Origin: Aureococcus anophagefferens
Lineage: Eukaryota > Sar > Pelagophyceae > Pelagomonadales > Pelagomonadaceae
Reading direction: 5' to 3'
DNA: 24,034 bases
Assembly (NCBI RefSeq): GCF_000186865.1
Contig: NW_008705567.1
Span: 81,946 to 105,979 of the forward strand
Position 1 is the first letter of the stretch, and each line of letters opens with the position of its first letter. The notes beneath the pieces were generated by a model that saw nothing but the letters and a program-made list of their open reading frames with translations, did no database searches and had not been told where the DNA came from. A program made the position numbers and the translations under genes. This document shows, one piece after another, positions 1-11,051 of this stretch.

Positions 1-15
1 GGGGGGGGGGGGGGG
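1..15. repeat. poly-G run at window edge
   Basis: Fifteen consecutive G. Three other G runs of 11 or more occur at 9077-9089, 12594-12606 and 14791-14801, so the run is either a genomic habit of this organism or a homopolymer prone to sequencing error. Confidence 0.9.
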
Positions 16-190
16 TGGAGGCCGCAAAGCTTGCCGTTCTTAGATCCCCCTGGCCGGTGCCGGCAACCCGCGCGCCGATTTAATTCCCGTTTAAATCAAC
101 CATAGCCATTGAATTTCGTCAAACATTGACGTTGACGATGCCTCGAGCATGGGAAGGCCCAGCCCGGCGGCGGCCAGGGAGGCCGGGCTG

Positions 191-294
191 GGTGCACTAT
201 GGTCCAGTAGGCTGAGCCTATGGTCCAGTGTGGAAATAGACCTTGAGGGTAAGTTGAAGAGAAGTTGAAGAGAAGTCAGGAAATAATCCTCGAG
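191..294. repeat. dispersed repeat C, copy 1
   Basis: This ~104-bp block recurs at 16054-16146 in the same orientation with only scattered substitutions and one ~11-bp length difference. It contains the 11-mer CTATGGTCCAG twice, about 22 bp apart, and an internal duplication of an 11-bp unit (GTTGAAGAGAA) that copy 2 lacks. It lies about 120 bp upstream of the possible start of the PAS gene. It could be a transposon remnant or a shared upstream element. Confidence 0.85.
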
Positions 295-414
295 GAGGCG
301 GACGATATATCATCAATGTAGGCTCAATATGCACTGATACTTCCCCCCAACGGACTGGGACAACTGGGAGACACGAACGGAAACTTTGAATTTCGTTTCA
401 CAAATCATTATCCT

Positions 415-1425
415 ATGCAGAAACTGGTGGAGGAAGACGTATATTTGCAGAAAATCCGGAAATCAATTCAAGTGATATCCGAGCTCGAGGTTGAACGCCT
501 CCGTCTAGTACACGTCTTCTCGGTGACAAACCAACTTATCGCTGAAAGCCAAAGCAACTTGCCCCCTGCATTTCAAGTATCTGAGCACACACCGATAGCT
601 CGAACCACCGCACCCACCGCGTCTCCGGGGGTCGATAACCAAGACTGTAGCAGGCACGGCCAAACAAGAAGTGTTGAATTTGGGCATTGTTTTCACCGAT
701 GCGCTTGATATCTGCGTCTATTTTTCAGGAGGAAATTCTTAACGAAGGACAATGATGGCCAGGTTGTTCCTTGGGCATTAACAGATGGATTCGGCAATTT
801 TGTGGCCGTCAACGACAACTTTGTCCAGATGACCGGCTATGGCAGGGAAGAACTCCTAGCGCAGACGCTTTTCTGTCTGTTCCACCCGCAAGAGCTTTCG
901 TATGCCTCCAGCCTGTTTCGTATGCTTCTAGCTCGCGTGCCAGCCGATGCTGATCATCCGGGCTGTGTCCTCGATGGCCTGGCAAAAGGCGACGTATTTG
1001 GTGAGAGGAAACCTCTTCTCTTCTTGCTTCACCTTAGCTTGGCCAGCATCGAAAGATTGGATCGTCCCTCCCATATCTCTGTCTGTTGCTTGGTCCCACG
1101 AAACGCCCCCAGCGCCCTAAATACTGATGAAGTTGGCGAACCCCTATGACGCCTTTTCACTGCTGCTACAGATGGAACGTGGGCTAACCTCGGGTGAGAC
1201 CACCGAGCAAATTGAACAAGAACCATACAAGCCTCGCACAGGCTTTGGCTGCAATGTAGGCCCGCGACGAAAGCGACAGAAGAGTCCAGTCGGCTTTGCG
1301 GCAGCTCGATCCGAGCTCAGCCCCCGCCACCCTCTCCCGGAGAGCCTGCTGGCCCCCCCGCGCTCAGGCGCAGCCCTAGGTTCTACCGCTCGGCCGCTGC
1401 CCGCGGGGAAATCGACGCGGCCTAG
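415..1425 (+). CDS. PAS-domain protein (tentative multi-exon model)
   Basis: A PAS sensor fold is readable in the exon at 729-1000: TDGFGNFVAVNDNFVQMTGY, then GREELLAQTLFCLFHPQELS, which is the usual PAS sequence around the second and third strands. The acceptor TTTTTCAG precedes 729 and a GTGAGAGG donor follows 1000. I join it tentatively to 1172-1193 (DGTWANL, the PAS end strand) and, across a 48-bp intron, to 1242-1425, which ends in TAG after a Pro/Ala/Arg-rich tail. The intron at 1001-1171 would be longer than others here. An upstream helical segment (415-about 580, VYLQKIRKSIQVISELE) may be the first exon, but its phase does not join cleanly to 729. PAS domains sense ligands or mediate dimers in kinases and transcription factors; no effector domain is visible, so the function is open. 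The PAS call is fairly firm, the gene ends are weak. Confidence 0.5.
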
Positions 1426-1798
1426 TTTGGACCCCGCCCGGGGCTTTGGCGTCTGGGTCGACCGCCTGGCCGCCCGAGTCGGAAATAGCCGGCCCGGGTC
1501 CTTCCGAGTGCAAAGTAGCCTTCTAGTCAAGCAACTTGAAGATAATGAGGGAAGTTAGGCTTGCTTATTAGCCCCCTAATGTCGCTATAACGTCAATCAA
1601 ACTACTATCCAGCAACTCAGCCGGGACTGGGTTGGTTCTAACCACGGCTGTCGCCTCCCGGACCTACACTATGCCCCCTATCCAATCTTATCCAGAGAAA
1701 ATTCCGCCGGCGGGCCGCTTCAGCAATGCAGATCAAGTAAGAGCATAAGGGGCGAGTGTCGAGTGGGCGCTACTTTCCTGCAGCTGGTTAATCGAAGA
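1426..1798. other. intergenic, no gene seen
   Basis: Between the possible PAS stop codon and the MITE-like element I see no coherent reading frame. The opposite-strand ORF over 1144-1530 is low-complexity Arg/Pro/Ser sequence from GC-rich DNA. Confidence 0.5.
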
Positions 1799-2050
1799 TT
1801 TCCGTCCACTTGGCCATGATGGAGGGAAACCGGGGGTCCTCCGTCTCCCCGGGCGAAATTATTAAATTCTGGAGTAATGCGGCGCTCATAGTCCCTGCTG
1901 AGGTGGCTGCGCCATCCAAGCGCGGTCCGTCGGCCTTCATTCTGGCACCTTTGATTGAAACTGAGCTCAGCCCCCCCCTTGAGGGAGGAGTTTACTTTGC
2001 TTCCTTTAGCTCAGGCTAGTGGGAGATACGAAAGGCCGAGTGGACGGAAA
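1799..2050. mobile_element. MITE-like element with terminal inverted repeats (repeat B, copy 1)
   Basis: The ends are near-perfect inverted repeats: TTTCCGTCCACTTGGCC at 1799-1815 and its reverse complement with one mismatch at 2034-2050. About 252 bp in all, with no coding capacity I can defend. No clear target-site duplication is visible in the flanks. The right ~155 bp recurs inverted at 18135-18290 at roughly 90 percent identity by eye. The right end lies only 67 bp before the MCM7 start codon, so the element is in the MCM7 promoter/5' leader region. Confidence 0.75.
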
Positions 2051-2117
2051 CATATTGTTCTGCCGTAAATGCAATTTTCTACCGGGCCTGTATGTGTATA
2101 TTAAATTTTGAACAATA

Positions 2118-4300
2118 ATGATGCTTCCGATCGATGTGAAGGCCCTCGAGCGGTTTCTCACCTGTTTCTGCGACAAATCCAGGCTTAGTGGCAAGCAATA
2201 CAAATACGTCAGGGGCTTGGAAGCGATTAAGGCACGGGAAAGCCGCGTGTTGGCAATTGAGTTGGATGACCTAATTGCATACGCCAAAGAGGATGTTTTG
2301 TCGGCGCAGAGCACTATCTTATACATGATCATCACTCGTGTCTTGCACCATAGGAACTTGCATGTCGGATCATGCACAACACAGCTCGCTATCATGCAAT
2401 ATTTGAACAAATAACTGTTGAACTACTTGATGCTATGCCCATGGAACATGTGCCAGGCCTTTTAATCAACGGGCTCGAACAGCAACAGGGCCATTCGAGT
2501 AACGGTTCTCTCCCGCTATCGTTGCGTAGATGGCACGAAGTAAGGCTGTTACCGCCTACGAAAGTCGTAGCGGGCTCAGTGCGTGAATTGAAAGCGGCTA
2601 GTATCGGTCGGTTGGTCAAGATTTGTGGTATCGTGACGCGGGCATCCGATGTTAGGCCGCTTGCTGAAGTCATAACATACACGTGCGAGACATGCGGACA
2701 TGATTCATACCACGATGTCTCCAACCAGAAGTCCTTCTTGCCTTTGTCACATTGCACATCTCAGCCCTGCGTCGCAAACAAGATGATGGGTCGTATCTTC
2801 CCACAGACGCGATCATCAAAATTCACAAAGTATCAGGAGCTAAGAATCCAAGAGCTACCTTCACATGTGCCAGTTGGACACGTGCCCCGATCGATTGCTG
2901 TTCATTGTCGTGGTGAACTCACTCGCCGTTGTATTCCGGGTGATACAATTGTTCTTAGTGGCGTATTTCTACCTCAATACCATAGTTGCCAGTTCACTGC
3001 GCTTAGGCGAGGGCTTAACACAGACACTTTTCTTGAAGCCATGGCCATTGATAAGGTAAAAAAGAATTATTTTGAGCTAGAAGTGAACTCAGAAGTGGAT
3101 GATCAAATCGATGAGCTTGCAAACTCACGAGATGCATACTCTAGGTTAGCACGATCTATAGCCCCTGAGATTTTTGGTCACGAGGACGTCAAAAAGGCAC
3201 TGCTGCTGCAATTGGTGGGGGGCGTGACTCGGGCACTGGTAGATGGAGTTCGCATCCGTGGAGATATCAACATATGTCTTATGGGTGATCCTGGTGTGGC
3301 GAAGTCTCAACTCCTGAAGTCGATTGCTGCAACAAGTCCGCGTGGTATATATACGACCGGAAAAGGATCTTCGGGGGTTGGGTTAACAGCGGCTGTTGTC
3401 CGAGATACTTCTACGTCGGAGACGTCTCTGGAAGGCGGGGCACTGGTTCTTGCTGACTGTGGAGTGTGTTGTATTGACGAATTTGACAAGATGGATGAGT
3501 ATGATCGTACAGCAATTCACGAGGTCATGGAACAACAGACGGTGTCTATTGCCAAGGCAGGTATAACCACAACGTTAAATGCGAGAACCGCAGTCCTAGC
3601 TGCCGCGAATCCCGTTTACGGGCGATATGTGAGGGGAAAGACCATGGCAGAGAATATCAATCTGCCAAACAGTCTTCTCTCTCGTTTTGATCTCATGTTT
3701 CTTTTGCTAGACACGCCCGAGATTGAAGGAGATGTTGCACTAGCACGCCATGTCACACATGTGCATAGTCATCTTTCCAATCCTAAATTGAATTTCTTGG
3801 TCTTTGGTGCGGACTTTCTTGCACAGTACATTGCACAAGCTCGCCAATTTGAGCCCCTTGTCCCCAGAAACCTCAGTAGCACCATCATAGAGACCTATGT
3901 TGCCTGGCGTCAACGTTCGGTTGAAATTGAGCAGGGGTCTATGACGCCGCGTCAGCTGCTTTCAATCCTTCGACTCGCACAGGCCCTGGCACGGCTTCGG
4001 CTTGATAGTCAAGTGTGTCAGGACGACGTGAGCGAAGCATGCCGCCTCAGCCAAACATCAAAAACTGCATTGTATTTGGATTGTAGCATCGTGTCGGAAG
4101 ATGCCAAATCTGCTGCGTTTAATCTGCTGTGCAACTGTGCCAATGAGGGAAATACACGAACACTGAATTATTCACAGGTGAAAAGTGCCGCTATCAAGCA
4201 AGCTATTCGGGAAGATGACTTTCTTGCAATGTTGCAGGAGTATGAAGAGCTCGGCATTTTATATATTAATGCCGATCATACAGCTATTCAACTCTGTTAG
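2118..4300 (+). CDS. MCM7: DNA replication licensing factor MCM7
   Basis: Subunit of the hexameric MCM2-7 replicative helicase; it acts in the nucleus at licensed origins. Two exons: 2118-2294 and 2354-4300, joined in phase 0 across a 59-bp intron (GTTTTG donor, ACCATAG acceptor). The junction restores the conserved N-terminal helix (YAKED|ELACRIMHNTARYHAIF), matching the ELVDSICENARRY region of animal MCM7. The product is about 707 aa, the usual family size. Visible in order: zinc-binding region with CETC near residue 170 and a later Cys pair (HCTSQPC); Walker A GDPGVAKSQLLK near 370; GKGSSGVGLTAAVVRD presensor region; Walker B CCIDEFDKM near 430; sensor LAAANP; arginine finger SRFDL near 500; C-terminal winged-helix region ending ADHTAIQLC. 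Start chosen at the first of two adjacent ATGs; nothing longer is open upstream. It looks complete and functional. Confidence 0.97.
2295..2353 (+). other. MCM7 intron
   Basis: 59 bp, GT-AG, phase 0. Without removal the first exon frame ends in TAA at 2412, and the second frame has an upstream stop (TAG at 2351-2353), so splicing is required to give the conserved N terminus. Confidence 0.85.
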
Positions 4301-5055
4301 TCGGCAGCCAGGCACGCCGCACTAGTATGCTCCCTTTCGGCTTCGAACCACCAACCCGCAGCATGCTTATTGGGGGCAACGTTTGGCCCGAGAAATGTCA
4401 TCGCTCGCATGTATTGAGCATTGGTGGCGTCCCCCGATCGTGACTAGCCTCTTGGCAAGCATGACTGACTGGGCAGGCGAATATTACGTTATTGAAGTAT
4501 AGTTTTCACCTGGAGATGTTTGCTTGAAAATAAAGAGAGGCTTGGAAGCTGTAAGTTCAAGTTGAGGTGGTTTCGTTGAGGGCAACAGCTGCATCCTCCC
4601 TACTTACAGTATCGGGCCCTTGATATAAGGATGAAGTCTCCACCAGGCCCCAAGATGCGCGTCTTTCTAATAATGCAGTCTCCGGGGCCCTGGTCCACCT
4701 AAAATACCCAGCCTATCTGCCCTGCTACTTCGACATCGCCGACGTCACCCTATGGAGATGAACCTGTCTCGCTTGGGCGTAGCTCTCTATCCCCATTTAG
4801 ACATTGGGACGTACCTTCACCACAAAAGCACGCGGCGTCAGTAAAACACAATCCCGGGAAAGGGCCACATGCACCAAGTACGCCACCTGAGTTTCATTTT
4901 TTTTGGAATGGCCAAGTATTTAAGCTGCAACTGGCCAATAGAACAGGCGCGAGTAGGAGAGGGTTTGGGGGGGATGAGCAGACTTGCTGCGAAGGTCGGT
5001 CCCCCGATTAGGGTCAGAATCTCCAAATGAGCATGCTCCGATAGAGATAAAAAAC
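4301..5055. other. intergenic region between convergent genes
   Basis: Convergent 3' ends of MCM7 (+) and the ARM gene (-). No reading frame, RNA gene or repeat stands out. An A/T-rich stretch at about 5040-5066 abuts the ARM-gene stop codon; an AATAAAG at 4528-4534 could serve MCM7 polyadenylation, but this is a weak match. Confidence 0.5.
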
Positions 5056-8000
5056 TTATTTTTTAATTTGAGCTTGGCTGTTGTTACCTTGCACCACATT
5101 TACCTCCTCGTCTGCCTCATGAGTTGAAGGATTGGCGATCTTCCTATTGTTCGTGGGAAGATAGTGAGAGAGATCTGCAGCAATCTTGCCATTGCTCGAA
5201 TTTCCCGGAGCGACAACGACGAGCTTTCCAGAACAGTGCGTCGCAATACCAGTGAGCAAAATATTGAGAAAAACAGCAAGGGAATCTGCGAGGGGGTGTT
5301 TGTAATGAAGGTCACTGCGAAAAGTCCCCTCTGCATGGGCATCGGCACATCGAGCAAGAAGCTCAAGGAAATCAACGAAGGATAGCTGTCCAACCTTGGC
5401 ACGATCATACTCATCAAAGCACAAAAGTCGAGACCAGAGGAAGAGGAGCTTGTAATCTTGCCGCTTTGGAAATGGACCAAGATTACTACTGTCGTAGAGG
5501 CCAGCCTATACATTCTAAGCGTATGTGGAACTTTACTTTTACTCTCGAAAGCACCGAAAAGCGCGTCATTCAGCATCTGGTTCCAGATATCGATCCCAAA
5601 AACAGCACGCGCTGGGCCAAAATGCATGCCACGCCGTTCCTTTGATCCCATATGGTACATGTTGTAGCAGTCATAAACAGCTTTCAGCTCATTGTGCACT
5701 CTCAGGAAAACATCTTCAATTACTGCAGTGTACAAGCGACCGTAACGATATCCGTCTAAATCGACGTCGTACGCTGTTGTCGGAAGCCTCTCGTGCATTA
5801 CAGCAAATAAATGTTTCACGGCTAAAACGAGAGCATTTGCGTGGCGCTTGCGGTAGAGTAGAGAGCCAATTCGAACGACTGCCTCGAGCCATTCATGTAC
5901 CATCAAGTACATATCTAAATTAATATCTGCATCAGAAGCACTACGCGGACGTCCATCTTCTTTATTTACCTGCGATTAGATGATACGGGCATGACTGGAG
6001 AAAGGCCGCGTACCGTGATAAATATGATCTGAAGATCCTGCCAAACTGCGAGAGGGAGCTGCCGGCGCCTGAAATGCAATGAAAATGAGAACGAGACCAT
6101 AGCTTGCGCGACTCTGAGCGCCACTTCTCTTCGCCGCCGATAATGTCGAGGACAAAACGCATGTATGCACTCTCGCGCACACAAAAGCACGCGGTACCAC
6201 CATCACCTACTCATGGGTGGGAAAGCCAACAAACGACATGACACTGAACCAGTTGGACCCATATCACCATCAAAAGCACAATAGTAGTGAAATGCAGCCA
6301 TAATGCTGGGGTATTCAGCCTCGCACAGGTCCCGCAATGGTTCCGCGACAACAATTTCACCCATTTCTTCATTTTTAAGTTCCATACTTACAAGCTTTTT
6401 AAATCTCTGGGTTTTGGCAACCCGTAACCAGTCCGTATGAAAGCGCCTAGACCAAACAAGAGGAGTGTCGTTGTAGCTATGGCCATCACTGGCAGTTTTT
6501 CGGCTAGCAAATATTGACTTGTCGATATCCCAGCGCCTAGGATACAAAGATCAGGTCCATTGATAAGAAGAGTACACACGTGTTTTCCAGGTCTAATTTC
6601 ACCGCATCAAGAGAATGATCGACATCATGAGCATGGGAAACTACAAGCTCGAGATCATCAACAGTCTCCTTGATTGCAAGCTCAATTTCGTCCATCTTCT
6701 GGTTTAGCTCCGGGGTACTGAGGTCGGGTCCATCAGGGCAACTGCGAATTTCTAGTTGGTCGAGGAGGATAGCCCCCCGACCGGAAGGCAGCGTGCAGGG
6801 TGGTAAGGCAGGCATCGAAAGGCCCAGCACATTAAGGCTCCCGGGTACAGGCCGTCGCCGCTCCGGCGTTGGATCTACAGCCTACGCAATGAGCAGTGGG
6901 CTGAATTTAGTAAAATCATTATGTGCGCGGTCGGCGGGCCGGAACAGCAGAGGCGTTACTGCGTGCGTAATAGTAGAAAGCAGTGTCATCAACATTTGGC
7001 AATGCATGAAGCCTGTTGACTCGTGCACCGCAGACCTTTTGAAAGCGGTACACTGACGCTCCTCGCTGAAGGTCACGAATAGCACCTTTCATCAACCCTC
7101 GAGGCACCTGAAGAGGACGTTTAAAGTTTGCCAATCGCGGGATTGCCCTACCTTCAAGCATGCGTCTGAGTCAGGCGGGAAGTGGATGTGATGTTTGCTA
7201 TCGTAAGGTGAAAGAATAATCGTATCAGGGCGACTGGGAGCAATATGTGTAGTCAAAGTCTCGACACGCAAAGTCCTTCCGACCAGAGCCACGGCTGGGC
7301 GCCAAGGATCGTTCTTAGTCGGGGCAGTGCGACTGTTGAGGTCCACAAAACGACGAAGCGTCCATGAGTCCAGGAAAGGTACCTTGGAGTTATCATGAAC
7401 AGAGACTGGCGGGCAAAATGATACCTTCGCGCGCCCATGGCCACAGCGCGACGCGTCATTGACCTATTCATCATTGGCTAGAGGAACAATGCGTCGTCAA
7501 CAAATACCTGAACTCTATAGAGGTAGGTGCGAACGATTGAGTCCTCGGAATGGAGTAGATTTGCTATTGCTGCAGTTGCATCTGCAGCAACTGTCAATCT
7601 GTCACGAATTGTGTCTTTACTGGGAGCAGCATAAAGCCATAGAATCGCAGCGGCTCGTCGAGCGATAACTCCGTGGTTCTTTGGATGAGCTGAGAGATTC
7701 CGCACAGCCGCGACAACGGCAGCCAAGACCGCATCGTGAGTACTAGAGAGCCTTGAACCTAGACACGTAATCAGAGCCTCGACGCAGCCTAATGCACCAA
7801 GTGCGCCTGCCTCGGCGCGGCTCTTTGCAAGGCGGGTGACCAAGCGTATCACTTCAACACGATACTCTCTGAACTCCACGCCACAAGGAACGGAGACAGG
7901 TGCGGTGTTGCTGGCGTTGAGCAGTGCTACGGCAAGGGCTGCAAGAGCCCATCGTTCTTGCACAATCGACATACCCTTCGCTCCAGTATTGCCCGCTGAT

Positions 8001-10921
8001 ACCTCTATGACTGCGCGGCGAAGCAAAATGCGGTTGCTGGGATATCGTGCAAGCTCAAAGATAAGGCTGGCAGCACATCTCAGGGCAATATGGCCAAGAT
8101 CAGGACATCGCAGCACTGCAAGGACGGCTGTTAGGACAGTATAGCTTCGATGTGTTTCGACTATAGCCTGCACGCCTGTGCATGCTTGCGTCCAATCTCG
8201 CTGACGTCAGTTGTTGCGACATTTATGGACCATTTTCGTGCCCGTACGCACGCCAGATTGAGAAGATGCAAGATGTGATAAGCGACTGGTAGTCCGCGCC
8301 ACTGAGCGAAGCAGGAGGGACTTGACCGTGCTGATTGAGACTGGATGTGAACAAAGCAAATTTTTCACACGAACAGACCTTGTTTATGGTTCGTTGGACT
8401 GAGTCCTGGTGGCGAATATCGCCGCTTACTGGCATGGCAAAGGCAGCCAATAAGGAGGTCGCTGGCGCGATACGTCTCAAATCAGATGCGCCTGACAGGA
8501 TAGATCAAAACGACATCACACCAGCATGTAGATTTGAATATTTACCATGATCGGTGCAGGTTAAGAGGGCAATTGCTGCTGCTGCCCAAGCTCGACATTC
8601 TACATTTGGAGCCCACCCCAGTAAACAGACCAAAGATCCTACAGCTCCAAATGACACTAACTTTTGCCGCTGTCGCTCCTATCATTGATTCGATGTCACT
8701 TCATCAATTCCGGCCATTAGTACGCCGGTTTGTGCGGCTCGGGCGATCGCCCAGACAATTGCCGCTGCAAACGTTGCGATGTCAGGATCTCGACGTGTTG
8801 CAAGTAGTTCAATAGAGGCACTAATGGTAGCTTGAGATGCGGTCGTATCCGTAGTAGCACTATAAGCGAGATAAAATGCAGCGATGACCGTGCGGTGACA
8901 CAAAACTTTGTCACCCTCTGAAAGCAACGAGCGCACAATACAGCCCAAAACCTGACTTATTAAACATGATTTTTGTCTAGTGCGGCCTTACGACACTGAA
9001 CCACCATCGCAAAACTATCTGCGCTAGACAAAAGAGCACCACAGAACCTATAGAGCACAGTCGAACCACTGCAAAGGGGGGGGGGGGGCGCAGAATATTC
9101 ACACGCCCCAACAGCGACGCGCGCGCTTAGTGCTCATGCCTGTGCTATCAACACCAAGGATCGAACTGCTCAGACGTGCGAGCACAAGCGCCGCGCCACG
9201 CTTGACCTCAGCAACCAAAGCAGCACTCACAGCCCGGATTTCCTTGTCTTTCTCGCGGCAACCCACTTGATCAGCGGCATGCAGCATGGCAATTACGCGG
9301 ATGATGCGTTCACCTTTTCCCTTGAATGCTAGCTCTGGCAGGAGGGCGAGTCGATCGAGGAGCATTATAGCTGCTGGTATAGATTGTGGTGCCGAGTCCC
9401 CAACGCCGCTGACAACAGCTTCGGCAATATCAAGTGCAACGGCCCAACAATCTTGCAGCCCTAATATTGAATCGACGGAGATCCTGTTGACAGTCGGAAT
9501 TAGCTCAGCGACGAGGCCCCAGAGTCCAATGATGGCTGCATGTAGTGTAGCTGACCAGAGCAAGGCGGGCATAATGACTTCACTGACTCCTGTCTCGACG
9601 CCTTTACACGCAAATGAGGCTAGGAGACGGCATCCATCAGCAGCAGTCAGAGCTCCAGCAGTAGGTATATTCTTCTCACCGGACACTGCCGCGGGGACAG
9701 GAGTGCAACGCAGCAGGCATCTTCTGCCAAACGATGTCCGCACGACGGCTGCAATCATCAATGCTCCGCACCGACTCAGGCTTGGCCGTTCCCAACCATT
9801 TGCGAGAGTCAAAACTACTCGAGGAAATTGATTCAGGGCTACCATCGCCACTTGGCCAGGTTGTGCTGATGCAAGCGTTGCCAGTGTATTAGCCGCATTA
9901 TCCGCTGTAATACCGTCCACGTCCTGCAATGTTACAGTGGAAGCCCGCAGCAAGGTTTGCTTGGGACTACCGTCCTTAATTGATGATAGATGCGATCTCG
10001 TACAGACGGAGAGCAGAGCCGTCACCACTTCTCCTATATTCCAGCCATAGTCTAAGCTGTCTCCAACCGTTGCGGTCGCAATTTGAGCCAAGATACCCAC
10101 ACAGAACATTCGCACTAGTGCAGATGAAGCAGCCATAGTTTGCGAATGTTTTCCTGATGCTCGTCGGAGCACGAGAACTATTCTATCCACAGCGCCAACC
10201 TTTAGTTTCAGGTTTAACATCGATCTATTCAAGTCGACTGGGAAGGCACTGTGCTCGCGCCCGAGAGAGTAACCTTGCTGTTGGGGTGTTCGAGGCAATG
10301 CAATATGTACCATGCGTCACAGCCATAGCATGGTGCATTGGCAGGGCTATCAGCGACGCAATACGCTCAATCGTAATTGCATCTAATACTTCTCTTTGTC
10401 TTTGTAAGGTTCGTCCAAGAACCCACAGTATTGCCTCCCTTTCAAGTAGCCAGTTTTTTTTCGTCGCTGAGTCTTTCAACAAGTTATGAGGTTGCTGAAG
10501 TCTGTCAAGGAGCACCTGTATTATCTGTTAATAGTTGCTTGGAACTCTGCGTCAGACGCACCTCGAGGCGATCTCGTTGTTGGCATTCGCAGCGGTTCAG
10601 CATACGCTGCCATGTCGATCGCCAATGGGACTCCGAACGGATCCAATCCCCTCTTGCCGCAATTTCGTATGGATGGGCGCATTCGTTGCTTACTTGGATT
10701 AGGTCTGCTGAATCACAAATCGCAAGATCTCCCAGTTTGTCCAAGTCAAGCACTTCAATTATCTGCTGAGATACCTCGTGGAAGTCTGCCCGTCTATCGA
10801 TCAGAATGGCGGACGTGGTCCTAGAAGCACAGCTGCGGACGAGTACACGTCTGCTTGTGGACGAGTCCGGTATTCTCAGTCCACGGATTGCTGTATTCGC
10901 AGTCCGATCTTTATCGCCCAT
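5056..10921 (-). CDS. large armadillo-repeat protein with EF-hand-like C terminus (about 17 exons)
   Basis: Proposed exons, transcript order: 10921-10562, 10515-10274, 10224-9103, 9068-9002, 8951-8724, 8669-8546, 8491-8430, 8340-8248 (weak), 8167-7508, 7463-7152, 7107-6946, 6881-6580, 6536-6259, 6206-6125, 6068-6014, 5969-5532, 5463-5056. Phases close at every junction, giving roughly 1,650 aa. Introns are mostly 43-68 bp. The N-terminal two thirds is ARM/HEAT-like helical repeat, e.g. RQKLVSFGAVGSLVCLL (exon 6), AALAVALLNASNT and AVLAAVVAAVRNLSAHPKNH (exon 9). The C-terminal third starts with an acidic helix (6881-6580), then RWDIDKSIFASRK, a YYYA/FHYYC region, EWLEAVVRIGSLLYRKRHAN and LLFLWSRLLCFDEYDRAKVG with SFVDFLELLARCADA, an EF-hand-like end. 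From memory, this C-terminal order occurs in large proteins of ciliated protists. Probably a scaffold; function unknown. Least certain: exon 8, the exon 14/15 junction, and 5532/5463. Confidence 0.75.
9077..9089. repeat. 13-G run inside a predicted intron
   Basis: On the transcribed (minus) strand this is C13 immediately before the acceptor TTTGCAG of the 34-bp intron 9102-9069 of the ARM gene, so it forms nearly the whole polypyrimidine tract. The run length may be mis-sequenced, and so may the intron length. Confidence 0.85.
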
Positions 10922-11051
10922 TCACATATTATCCGGACCCGGCCATCGTAGTTGTAACTTATTACTCTCGAGAAAGGAATGATTCGGAATCAGATCATGC
11001 CATTGTCAAGGACGAAAACAACCATAGGGCTAGAGCGCCCCATAGAAGTAT
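10922..11051. other. upstream region of the ARM gene
   Basis: The ARM gene start ATG is at 10921-10919 on the minus strand. No TATA box or other clear signal is visible just upstream. Short plus-strand frames here (10855-11091, 10979-11431) have no recognisable sequence and are not called. Confidence 0.4.

Noticed and set aside
1144..1530. 128-aa minus-strand ORF
   Set aside because: Arg/Pro/Ser low-complexity translation of a GC-rich stretch, with no motif.
5506..5531. 26-bp intron in the ARM gene
   Set aside because: In frame, but shorter than any other intron here; the 68-bp alternative (5531-5464) also keeps the frame and gives a better match to the motif before LFLWSRL.
9286..9831. 181-aa plus-strand ORF
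   Set aside because: Antisense shadow of the ARM-gene exon 10224-9103, which has clear helical repeats.
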